Shown: positions 1-5,891 of the stretch, in pieces | Numbering within the stretch: the first letter of the stretch is position 1 | How the letters are laid out: each line of letters starts with the position of its first letter | Source of the DNA: Verrucomicrobiota bacterium | GTDB taxonomy: Bacteria; Verrucomicrobiota; Verrucomicrobiia; Opitutales; UBA953 | Direction: 5' to 3' | DNA length: 9,881 nucleotides | Assembly: GCA_009924535.1 (NCBI GenBank) | Contig: RFRI01000033.1 | Location: 1-9,881, forward strand | Notes under the pieces: model-generated | Database searches by the model: none | What the model saw: the letters and a program-made list of their open reading frames with translations, nothing else | Told to the model about the DNA's origin: nothing | Translations under genes and position numbers: made by a program

Positions 1-480
1 CTCGGAGTGGTCGACGAGGTCCATCTTGTTCACCAGCACGACGAGCTGCTTCACGCCCAGGAGGGAGAGCAGGAACGCGTGGCGGCGGGACTGGTCCATC
101 ACGCCTTCCTTGGCGTCGATGAGCAGGAGGGCGGCGGAAGCGCTGGCGGCGCCGGTCACCATGTTCTTGAGGAACTCCTTATGGCCCGGGGCGTCGATGA
201 TCGCGTAGGCGCGCTGCTTCGTGCGGAAGAAGATGCGCGTGGTGTCGATGGTGATGTTTTGTTCCTGCTCTTCGATCAGGGCGTCGAGGAGGAAGGCGTA
301 TTCGAACTCCATGCCTTCGATCGCGCAGTTCTTGCGGACCTGCTCCATCTTGCCGTTGGGCAGGGAGTCGGTGTCATGGAGGAGGCGGCCGACGAAGGTG
401 GACTTGCCGTGGTCGACGTGGCCGACGACGACGACGTGCATCTTGCGATGGTCTTCGGCGGTGGTGTGGGAAGTGCTCAC
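1..480 (-). CDS. cysN: Sulfate adenylyltransferase subunit 1 (GTPase), N-terminal 160 residues; 3' end outside window
   Basis: CysN is the regulatory GTPase of ATP sulfurylase. It couples GTP hydrolysis to formation of adenosine 5'-phosphosulfate (APS) from ATP and sulfate by CysD. Seen: a translational-GTPase G domain with P-loop GHVDHGKS (residues 20-27), switch I NITIDT (75-80), G3 DAPGH (96-100) and G4 NKMD (151-154). RLLHDT after the P-loop and a D-(Q)-SRRH segment near residue 130 are typical of CysN rather than EF-Tu. The gene lies 43 bp downstream of cysD in the same direction. The GTG at 480 is chosen as start because it gives a short N-terminal extension and no better start lies upstream. 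An in-frame ATG at 441 (residue 14) is the alternative. No Shine-Dalgarno is visible and the leader is pyrimidine-rich. Because the C-terminus is missing, a CysC fusion cannot be excluded, though the APS reductase upstream makes PAPS unnecessary for reduction. Confidence 0.9.
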   Translation of the reverse strand, partial: MSTSHTTAEDHRKMHVVVVGHVDHGKSTFVGRLLHDTDSLPNGKMEQVRKNCAIEGMEFEYAFLLDALIEEQEQNITIDTTRIFFRTKQRAYAIIDAPGHKEFLKNMVTGAASASAALLLIDAKEGVMDQSRRHAFLLSLLGVKQLVVLVNKMDLVDHSE

Positions 481-523
481 TGGGAGGAAATAGGTTGGAA
501 GGTTACGGTTGGGTGCAGGCGGC

Positions 524-1345
524 TCACATGAAGCCCTTGGCGCGGAGTTCCTGCATCGAGTTGCGACCGACGTGGTCCTGGGCGCGGCCGGCGCGTTCGC
601 TGGTCTTGGTCAGCTTCAGTTCCTCGATGACCTCGTCGATGTTGCTGGCCGGGCTGTCGACCGGGTGCGTGATCGGGTGGCAACCGAGTGAGCGGAAGCG
701 CTTACCGTTGCGGGCGAAGTAGAGGGTCGGGTTCGGGATGTTCTCGCGGCGGATGTATTCCCAGATGTCGAGCTCGGTCCATTCGAGGAGCGGCTGCACG
801 CGGACGTGACCGCCGTCGGGGGCGGAGCTGGCGAACTGGCCCCAGAATTCCGGCGGCTGGTCCTTGTAGTCCCAGTTGCCTTCGGCGGAGCGAGGGGAGA
901 ACCAGCGCTCCTTGGCGCGGGTCGGGTCTTCGTCGCGGCGGATGCCGGTCACGAGGGCGTCCCACTTGAACTCGTCGATCGCGGCCTTGAACGGGACGGT
1001 CTTGAGCTCGTGCGTCACGGTCACCGGGTCGTGCGTGGCGTAGCCGATGCCGCGGCGGATGGCGTCCTCGTTGACGCGGACGATCAGGTCGATGCCATGG
1101 ATGACCTTGGCCTTCTCGCGGAACTCATACATCTCCGGGAATTCGTAGGTCGTGTCGATGTGCAGGAGCGGGAAGGGGATCTTGCCGCAGAACGCCTTGC
1201 GGGCGAGCCAGATGAGGACGTTGGAATCCTTGCCCATGGACCAGGGCATGCAGACGGAGCGGAAGTTGGCGAAGGCTTCGCGGAAGACGTGGATCGACGT
1301 CTGTTCGAGGCGCGTGAGGTGGTCGTTTTGAGCGTTGCGGGACAT
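524..1345 (-). CDS. cysD: Sulfate adenylyltransferase subunit 2 (ATP sulfurylase small subunit)
   Basis: CysD is the catalytic subunit of heterodimeric ATP sulfurylase and makes APS from ATP and sulfate in the cytoplasm. Seen: 273 residues, somewhat shorter than the roughly 300 of E. coli CysD. The N-type ATP pyrophosphatase loop SMGKDS is at 36-41. LHIDTTYEFPEMYEFRE (61-77) and GIRRDEDPTRAKER (134-147) are hallmark CysD segments. QPLLEWTELDIWEYI (184-198) is the conserved C-terminal half motif. The tail has ERAGRAQDH (250-258) and ends in a lysine- and glycine-containing GFM, as in the family. The ATG at 1345 gives the family N-terminus (HLTRLEQTSIHVFREA). It is the third gene of the cys operon, 165 bp after cysH and 43 bp before cysN. 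The upstream spacer carries the heptamer arrays described separately and could affect cysDN expression. No Shine-Dalgarno is visible. Confidence 0.96.
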   Translation of the reverse strand: MSRNAQNDHLTRLEQTSIHVFREAFANFRSVCMPWSMGKDSNVLIWLARKAFCGKIPFPLLHIDTTYEFPEMYEFREKAKVIHGIDLIVRVNEDAIRRGIGYATHDPVTVTHELKTVPFKAAIDEFKWDALVTGIRRDEDPTRAKERWFSPRSAEGNWDYKDQPPEFWGQFASSAPDGGHVRVQPLLEWTELDIWEYIRRENIPNPTLYFARNGKRFRSLGCHPITHPVDSPASNIDEVIEELKLTKTSERAGRAQDHVGRNSMQELRAKGFM

Positions 1346-1355
1346 GCTGAAGAAA

Positions 1356-1383
1356 GCGGTTGGCGGTTAGCGGTTGGCGGTGG
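1356..1383 (+). repeat. Heptamer array A (four 7-bp GCGGTKR-type units)
   Basis: Four consecutive 7-bp units on the plus strand: gcggttg, gcggtta, gcggttg, gcggtgg. The array ends about 10 bp from the cysD start codon, in the 5' leader of cysD. It is in the same orientation as array B and inverted relative to array C, so in the cys transcript it could pair with C in competition with B. Confidence 0.85.
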
Positions 1384-1413
1384 GGAACACAGAGATGCTT
1401 AAGGAAGGTGGAG

Positions 1414-1441
1414 GCGGTGGGCGGTTAGCGGATGGCGGGTG
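1414..1441 (+). repeat. Heptamer array B (four 7-bp units)
   Basis: Units on the plus strand: gcggtgg, gcggtta, gcggatg, gcgggtg. Positions 1420-1442 match the reverse complement of 1497-1519 at 21 of 23 bases, so B and C form a long imperfect inverted repeat with a loop of about 54 nt in the mRNA between cysH and cysD. I do not recognise the element family. Confidence 0.85.
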
Positions 1442-1490
1442 GTAGCGAAGGCGAAACTTTGAGATCGGTGAGAGGGGTGGGAGGTTTTCC

Positions 1491-1518
1491 TATCCGCCAA
1501 CCGCCATCCGCTATCCGC
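1491..1518 (-). repeat. Heptamer array C (four 7-bp units, inverted, overlaps cysH stop)
   Basis: Read on the minus strand, the units are gcggata, gcggatg, gcggttg, gcggata. It has the same unit length, copy number and total length (28 nt) as arrays A and B but the opposite orientation. The cysH stop codon TAG (1513-1511) straddles the first and second units, so the array supplies the end of cysH. Confidence 0.85.
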
Positions 1519-2233
1519 CCAACCCTTTCTTGGTGCGGGTGTGGAGGCCGCATTCCTTCTTCTCGAAGCCAGGCCAGCGGCCGCCGCGTTCGTCGCCTCC
1601 GGAGGTGGGCAGCGTGCAAGGGAGGCAGCCGATCGAGCGGTAACCGCGGTCGTGCAGGACGTTGTGTGGCAAGCCATGCTCTTTGAGATAGGCCCAGACC
1701 TGGTCGCGGCTCCAATCGACGAGCGGGTTGAGCTTCCAGACGTCGGAGTTGTCAGGGCGGGCGGCGAGCGAGAGCAGCGGCGTCACGGAACGCTCGGCGC
1801 TCTGGTCGCGGCGCATGCCGGTGATCCAGAGGTCGAGGTCGAAGAGCTTCTTGCCGAGCGAGTCGACCTTGCGGAGTTCGCAGCACTTTTCCGGATCGCG
1901 CTTCCAGAGTTCGGCGCCGTATTGGGCGGCCTGCTGTTCGACGGTCTGCGCCGGGAGCACTTCCTCGACCTTGATGCCGAGGTGGGCTTCGAGCTTCGCC
2001 TTGAACTCAAGCGTCTCGGGGAAGAGCAGGCCGGTGTTGAGCGTGAAGGCCTGGATGGGCAGCCCGGCGGTCTTGGCGAGGTGCAGGATGACCACGCCGG
2101 CGGGCTGGAAGCTCGTGCCGATGCCGGCCCGGGCGCCGAAGGTTTCGTAGGCCCAGCGCAGACGGTCCACCGGCGCCAGCGTCGAGAGACGGGCGTCGAG
2201 TTCCGGGATGCGGGCTGGGTCGAGGTCGGCCAT
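1511..2233 (-). CDS. cysH: Assimilatory adenylylsulfate (APS) reductase, [4Fe-4S] type
   Basis: This enzyme reduces APS to sulfite and AMP using thioredoxin or glutaredoxin, linking ATP sulfurylase to sulfite reductase. Seen: 240 residues of the PAPS-reductase/ATP-pyrophosphatase fold, with the P-loop-like segment GTSFQPAGVVIL (39-50) and arginine motif GMRRDQS (139-145). The catalytic cysteine is in KKECGLH (C228) near the C-terminus. The cysteine pairs C117-C118 (KCCELRK) and C203/C206 (GCLPC) are the four ligands of the [4Fe-4S] cluster. By family knowledge, this set marks APS-using reductases and is absent from the E. coli PAPS-specific enzyme. Preference for APS over PAPS is therefore inferred. 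The ATG at 2233 lies 8 bp after the stop of the sulfite reductase gene, so cotranscription is likely. No Shine-Dalgarno is visible. The last residues (GLGG) and the stop codon are partly encoded by heptamer array C. In some databases this family is named cysH or aprM-like. Confidence 0.95.
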   Translation of the reverse strand: MADLDPARIPELDARLSTLAPVDRLRWAYETFGARAGIGTSFQPAGVVILHLAKTAGLPIQAFTLNTGLLFPETLEFKAKLEAHLGIKVEEVLPAQTVEQQAAQYGAELWKRDPEKCCELRKVDSLGKKLFDLDLWITGMRRDQSAERSVTPLLSLAARPDNSDVWKLNPLVDWSRDQVWAYLKEHGLPHNVLHDRGYRSIGCLPCTLPTSGGDERGGRWPGFEKKECGLHTRTKKGLGG

Positions 2234-2241
2234 CGACTGAC

Positions 2242-3993
2242 TTAGGCGGCAGGAGCGGCGGGCCAGACAGGAGCCTGGTCGACCCAGTCGCCGAAGGCCT
2301 GGCCGGTCGTACGTTCCTTGGCGTACTGCTTGAAGAGTTCGCCGATGAGCACCGGGATTTCGTCGGCCAGGGCGGCTTCCTTCCAGAGGCGAGCGAGGCG
2401 GGTGCCTTCGCGGTTGCCGCCGAGCATGATGTTATACTTGCCAGGGGCTTTGCCCACGAGGCCGATCTCGGCGTTGTAAGGACGGGCGCAACCGTTGGGG
2501 CAACCGGTCATGCGAACGACGAGTTCTTCGTTGGCGATGCCCGCGGCGGCCTGACCTTCTTCGAGTTTCGCGAGGAACTTCGGGAAGACGCGTTCGGATT
2601 CGGCGAGGGCGAGGCCGCAGGTCGGGAGAGCCGGGCAGGCCATGCCGCGTCCCTTGATGAGGCCGGGGTTGAAGACGATGGCGCAACCATGGTCATGCAG
2701 CACCTTTTCGATGGCGGCCTTGTCGGCTTCCTTGATATCGGAGAGGATGAGGTTCTGCGTGGCGGTGAGGCGGAAGGTCGGGCCGAACTTCTCAGCGATC
2801 GTTCGGAGGGCCGTCTTCAGCTTATAGTTGTCGGCGTCCTTGACGCGGCCGGTCTCTACGAAGAGGCCGAGGAACCAGTTGCCGTCGAGCTGCTTGAACC
2901 AGCCGAAGGCGTCGCCCTGACCGCGGAAGAGGAAGGGCTTGGCGGCTGGGAGCGGGGCGCCGAGGCGCTTGCCGAGTTCGGCGCGGAACCACTCGACGCC
3001 CTTTTCCTGGAGGACGTACTTGATGCGGGCGTGCTTGCGGTCGGTGCGGTCACCCCAATCGCGGTGGATGGCGACGACGGCGGAACCGACGGCGATGACC
3101 TGTTCGCGGGTGATGAAGCCGATGACGTCGGCGAGGCGAGGGTAGGTGGCCTTATTGCCGTGGGAGGTGCCGAGGCCGCCGCCGACGAGCAGGTTATAGC
3201 CGACAAGCTTGCCGTTCTCGACGATGGCGACAAAGCCCATGTCGTTGGTGAAGATGTCGGTGTCGTTGTTCGGCGGGATGGCGAAGCCGGTCTTGAACTT
3301 ACGCGGCAGGTAGGTCTTGCCGTAGAGAGGATCGGAAGGCGCGCCTGACTCGTCCGTGTCGGCGGGCGGGGGCATGTACGGATTGGCCTGGTCGACGGAA
3401 GCGCGGGCCTTGGCGATCTTATCGCCGAGACCGAGGTCGACCTGGACGCCGTCGACCCAGATGGAGTGATAGGCCGTGGTGCGAGGGAGCAGCGCTCGGG
3501 TGATGGCGAAGGCGTCCTCGTCGACCTGCACGGCGATCTGGTCGATGGGCGGGTTGGACGGAGCGGTGACGTTGCGGTTCACGTCGCCGCAGGTGGCGAG
3601 CGTGGAGGAGAGCGCGTCGTTGATCGACTTGATCAGCGGGCCGATGCCTTTCTGGAGGACGCCGTGGAACTGGAACGTCTGGCGGGAGGTGATGCGGAGG
3701 GTGCCGTTGGCGAAGCGACCGGAGAGCTCGTCGTACACGAGGTACTGCGCGGCCGGGACGATGCCGCCGGTCTGGCGCGTGCGCACCATGACGGAGTATT
3801 CCTTGCCCGTCTTGCGCTTGTCGCGGTCATCCTGCTGGTAGATGCCGTGGAACTTGATGAACTGCTCGTCATCCCCGGTGAAGCGGTCGGCTTCCGGGTT
3901 GGCGAGGGTTTCGCGGATATTGCCCGAAAGGTCGGGCTTATCGGCCTTAAGGAGTTCATTCTTAGCCAGGGGCTTGCCGGAGATAGGGTCCAT
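2242..3993 (-). CDS. cysI: Sulfite reductase haemoprotein (CysI-like, sirohaem/[4Fe-4S])
   Basis: This catalyses the six-electron reduction of sulfite to sulfide, the last step before cysteine synthesis. Seen: 583 residues with two repeated ferredoxin-like/haemoprotein halves. KFHGIYQQDDRD (47-58) and RQTFQFHGVLQKG (104-116) are typical of NADPH-type CysI. The cluster and sirohaem ligands are C453 and C459 (CPALPTC) with C498 and C502 (TGCPNGC). LVGKAPGKYN and LGGNREGTRL near 512-533 are conserved. No CysJ flavoprotein is visible, so the electron donor is unknown; a ferredoxin-dependent enzyme cannot be excluded, although overall similarity is to the CysI type. It is the first gene of the leftward cys operon. 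The ATG at 3993 follows a 57-bp AT-rich divergent spacer shared with cobA, whose product starts synthesis of this enzyme's sirohaem. Confidence 0.95.
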   Translation of the reverse strand: MDPISGKPLAKNELLKADKPDLSGNIRETLANPEADRFTGDDEQFIKFHGIYQQDDRDKRKTGKEYSVMVRTRQTGGIVPAAQYLVYDELSGRFANGTLRITSRQTFQFHGVLQKGIGPLIKSINDALSSTLATCGDVNRNVTAPSNPPIDQIAVQVDEDAFAITRALLPRTTAYHSIWVDGVQVDLGLGDKIAKARASVDQANPYMPPPADTDESGAPSDPLYGKTYLPRKFKTGFAIPPNNDTDIFTNDMGFVAIVENGKLVGYNLLVGGGLGTSHGNKATYPRLADVIGFITREQVIAVGSAVVAIHRDWGDRTDRKHARIKYVLQEKGVEWFRAELGKRLGAPLPAAKPFLFRGQGDAFGWFKQLDGNWFLGLFVETGRVKDADNYKLKTALRTIAEKFGPTFRLTATQNLILSDIKEADKAAIEKVLHDHGCAIVFNPGLIKGRGMACPALPTCGLALAESERVFPKFLAKLEEGQAAAGIANEELVVRMTGCPNGCARPYNAEIGLVGKAPGKYNIMLGGNREGTRLARLWKEAALADEIPVLIGELFKQYAKERTTGQAFGDWVDQAPVWPAAPAA

Positions 3994-4050
3994 GATTTAA
4001 TACTTGATAAGATGACTTATGATTACATCAATAGGGTCAAGTTTAAATAA
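3994..4050. promoter_or_regulatory. Divergent cysI/cobA promoter region with inverted-repeat arms abutting both starts
   Basis: This 57-bp AT-rich spacer between divergent starts sits in otherwise GC-rich sequence. ATTTAA-T-ACTTGA (3995-4007) and TCAAGT-TTAAAT (4037-4048) are reverse complements, 12 of 12 bases with one extra T in the left arm. Each arm ends 1-2 nt before a start codon, so both transcripts would carry nearly the same sequence before ATG. Two smaller inverted repeats are nested inside: TTGAT/ATCAA (4004-4008, 4027-4031) and ATAAG/CTTAT (4007-4011, 4016-4020). A TTGACC hexamer reads leftward at 4040-4035 but has no good -10 partner, so promoter elements are not assigned. A shared operator controlling sulfite reductase and sirohaem synthesis is inference. 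Confidence 0.5.
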
Positions 4051-4818
4051 ATGGTAAATTGTGACATCGGCCGGGTGGCCTTCGTTGGTGCAGGACCCGG
4101 AGCCCCGGACCTGATCACCGTCAGAGGTCTGCGTCTGCTCAAGCAGGCGGATGTCGTCATCCATGATGCCCTGCCCGGGGATGCCCTTTTGGAAGAGATT
4201 CCGGCGACGACCAAGATCGTGCCGGTCGGTAAGCGCTGCGGGGTCCATTCGATGACTCAGGACGAAATCAATGCCGTGATCGTGCGCGAAGCCCGTCAGG
4301 GAGGTCTCATCGTCCGGCTTAAAGGCGGCGACCCGGGCATCTTTGGTCGTCTCGGTGAAGAGATGGACCACCTCGCCGCCCATGGGATTCCTTTTGAAGT
4401 GGTGCCCGGTATCACCGCCGCAACCGCAGCGGGCGCGGATGCCGCGTTCCCGCTGACGCATCGCGGTAAGGCCGCTTCCGTCACGTTCCTCACTGGCCAT
4501 TGCGCCGATGGCACCGATCAGAATTGGAAGGCGCACGTCGAAACCGGCGCCACGCTCTGTCTTTATATGGGTGCGAAGGCGCTCCCGTCCGTTGCGGTGA
4601 AGCTCATCGCCGCCGGCGCCAAGGAAGATCTTCCGATCCGCCTGCTTTCGAAGGTCTCGCAGGACGGCGCGTCCGACGTGCTCACCACGCTGACCGACCT
4701 CGCGTCCGGCAAGGTCGACGTCTCGGTGCTGCCTACGCCGCTCATCGCGGTCGTCGGTGCGGTCGTCGCTCCGCCCCGTCATGCCGGCCTGATGGGCCGC
4801 ATCGCGGCGTTCGCCTGA
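4051..4818 (+). CDS. cobA: Uroporphyrinogen-III C-methyltransferase (SUMT)
   Basis: This SAM-dependent enzyme methylates uroporphyrinogen III at C2 and C7 to precorrin-2, the first committed step to sirohaem and B12. Seen: 255 residues, the usual length of a stand-alone SUMT without the CysG dehydrogenase domain. Motifs in order are VGAGPGAPDLIT (12-23), RLKGGDPGIFGR (89-100), VVPGITAATAAG (117-128), PLTHR (134-138), TGH (148-150), YMG (172-174) and TPLIAVVG (229-236), all typical of the tetrapyrrole methylase fold. The gene is divergent from the cys operon and ends 2 bp from a convergent SirB/CbiX-like gene. The context points to sirohaem for the neighbouring sulfite reductase rather than B12. 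The ATG at 4051 is preceded by AAATAA and no Shine-Dalgarno. Confidence 0.95.
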   Translation: MVNCDIGRVAFVGAGPGAPDLITVRGLRLLKQADVVIHDALPGDALLEEIPATTKIVPVGKRCGVHSMTQDEINAVIVREARQGGLIVRLKGGDPGIFGRLGEEMDHLAAHGIPFEVVPGITAATAAGADAAFPLTHRGKAASVTFLTGHCADGTDQNWKAHVETGATLCLYMGAKALPSVAVKLIAAGAKEDLPIRLLSKVSQDGASDVLTTLTDLASGKVDVSVLPTPLIAVVGAVVAPPRHAGLMGRIAAFA

Positions 4819-4826
4819 GTTCAGGC
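4813..4826. other. Palindrome joining the two convergent stop codons; weak terminator candidate
   Basis: GCCTGA (4813-4818) and TCAGGC (4821-4826) are perfect 6-bp inverted arms around GT and contain the TGA stops of both convergent genes. As RNA this folds to about 5 bp with a 4-nt loop and has no T-run (CTTCTTCC follows on the plus strand). Function as a bidirectional terminator is therefore doubtful. Confidence 0.25.
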
Positions 4827-5801
4827 CTTCTTCCAGACCTTCGCTTTCAGGAAGCAGAAGAGGGCGGTGAAGATGGTCGCGACACCGCCGAGCAAGATCA
4901 TTAAGCGTTCGGGCATGCCCAGGCTTTTCGGGGCCAGGACGCCGATCAGCACGGGGAGCAGGCCTACGGAGAGCACAGCTATGATGGCGGCGATCTTGGT
5001 CAGCTTGAATCCCGGCGAGTAGAGATGACGGCGGAAGAGCAACGCCGGCAGGGCGGGGTGCGTGCCGAGCAGCGGGCTGAGCTTCCAGCGTAGGCCGGCG
5101 GGCGCGTGCTCCTTGGCGATGGTCGCGACATCTCCCTCGGCTCCGGCGTGACGACCTGGCAGGAGGAAGAGCATCAGGATCACGGCATCCCCCTTGGCGT
5201 CCTGTAGAGCGTGTACAAGCAGCGGCTCGTTGAAGTCATACTCTGCGCCTTCGCGGCGTTCCATCGAGCAGGCGATGAGTTCTTCCGGCTTGAGGCCGAG
5301 TTCTTGGCGCAGCGACGCGGCCAAGGCGTTGCGGCAGGCGGTCACCTCAGGAATCGGCGAACCGTGGTCGCAGAGCAGGACCGTGCCGCTGCCCTTGGTC
5401 CAGCCGGTCGCGCGGAGGTTATCGGCCAGCATGCCCGTGAGTTCGGCGCCGTCTTCTCCGAAGAGCGGATCGCGAATGCTCAGCTTCATCGCACCCGGTT
5501 GCGCATCGGCGAAGACCTTGGGCAGATACTCCGTGATCGCGCGGCTCGGTCCGATGAAGAGCGGGAGGACGACCAGTTCGTCGATGCCGTCGGCCTTGGC
5601 CTGCTGGACGGCTTGTTCGAAGATGACCGCGGGCGAGCCGCCGAGCAGGGCAGGGTCGATCTTCGTCGAGTGCATCGTCGAGACGGGGCGGACCTCCTGG
5701 CCGATCAGCTTACCGACTTCCTGGGCCAGCCCGCGCAGGGCTAGGGTCGCCGCGGGCTCATAGGAACCGTTGTCGACGAGGAGGATGCGGGTACCAGCCA
5801 T
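4821..5801 (-). CDS. SirB/CbiX-like sirohydrochlorin chelatase with C-terminal membrane tail
   Basis: It probably inserts iron into sirohydrochlorin to make sirohaem. Seen: 326 residues with two CbiX-like halves. The first has LLVDNGSYEPA (7-17) and VVLPLFIGPSRAITEYLP (77-94). The second has LLCDHGSP (142-149) and LMLFLLPGRHAGAEGDV (209-225). In SirB/CbiX the metal-handling histidines lie in an HGS motif and in a PLxxxxGxH(xxx)D motif. Here both occur only in the second half (H146 and H218), while the first half has N11 in place of the first histidine and no obvious second. After residue 265 come two hydrophobic helices (about 268-290 and 298-318) and a basic end (KAKVWKKA). This tail is unusual for a soluble chelatase and suggests membrane anchoring. 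The ATG at 5801 gives the MAGTRILLVDNGS start; the open frame further upstream only shadows genes on the other strand. The gene converges on cobA and leads away from the thioredoxin operon. Confidence 0.75.
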   Translation of the reverse strand: MAGTRILLVDNGSYEPAATLALRGLAQEVGKLIGQEVRPVSTMHSTKIDPALLGGSPAVIFEQAVQQAKADGIDELVVLPLFIGPSRAITEYLPKVFADAQPGAMKLSIRDPLFGEDGAELTGMLADNLRATGWTKGSGTVLLCDHGSPIPEVTACRNALAASLRQELGLKPEELIACSMERREGAEYDFNEPLLVHALQDAKGDAVILMLFLLPGRHAGAEGDVATIAKEHAPAGLRWKLSPLLGTHPALPALLFRRHLYSPGFKLTKIAAIIAVLSVGLLPVLIGVLAPKSLGMPERLMILLGGVATIFTALFCFLKAKVWKKA

Positions 5802-5891
5802 GGGGTTAAGTGAGGTATATTCTCCATATTTGCAACGCCGGGTTGGCCGATTACAGGTTGCCTCGTTGTGTGGGCCGAGTTTCCTTGAGGG
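5802..5891. promoter_or_regulatory. Divergent intergenic region between sirB-like gene and thioredoxin operon
   Basis: This 90-bp spacer must hold promoters for two divergent units. An AT-rich stretch with ATAT-TCTCC-ATAT (5817-5829) is nearer the sirB-like side and TTGCAA is adjacent (5830-5835). No hexamer pair with good spacing was found on either strand, so only the region is marked. Confidence 0.3.

Noticed and set aside
7..531. Long plus-strand frame antisense to cysN
   Set aside because: Composition (Val/Asp/Glu/His-rich) is the typical shadow of a GC-rich gene on the other strand. The minus strand has all CysN G-motifs.
4035..4040. TTGACC as a -35 box for cysI
   Set aside because: No convincing -10 hexamer lies 15-19 bp downstream, so it is only noted in the divergent region entry.
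2689..4050. Long plus-strand frames antisense to cysI (2689-3348 and 3466-4050)
   Set aside because: They are shadows of the cysI gene, with no family motif and a composition mirroring the opposite codons.
4813..4826. Bidirectional terminator between cobA and the sirB-like gene
   Set aside because: The stem is only about 5 bp with no T-run on either side. It is kept as a low-confidence palindrome and not called a terminator.
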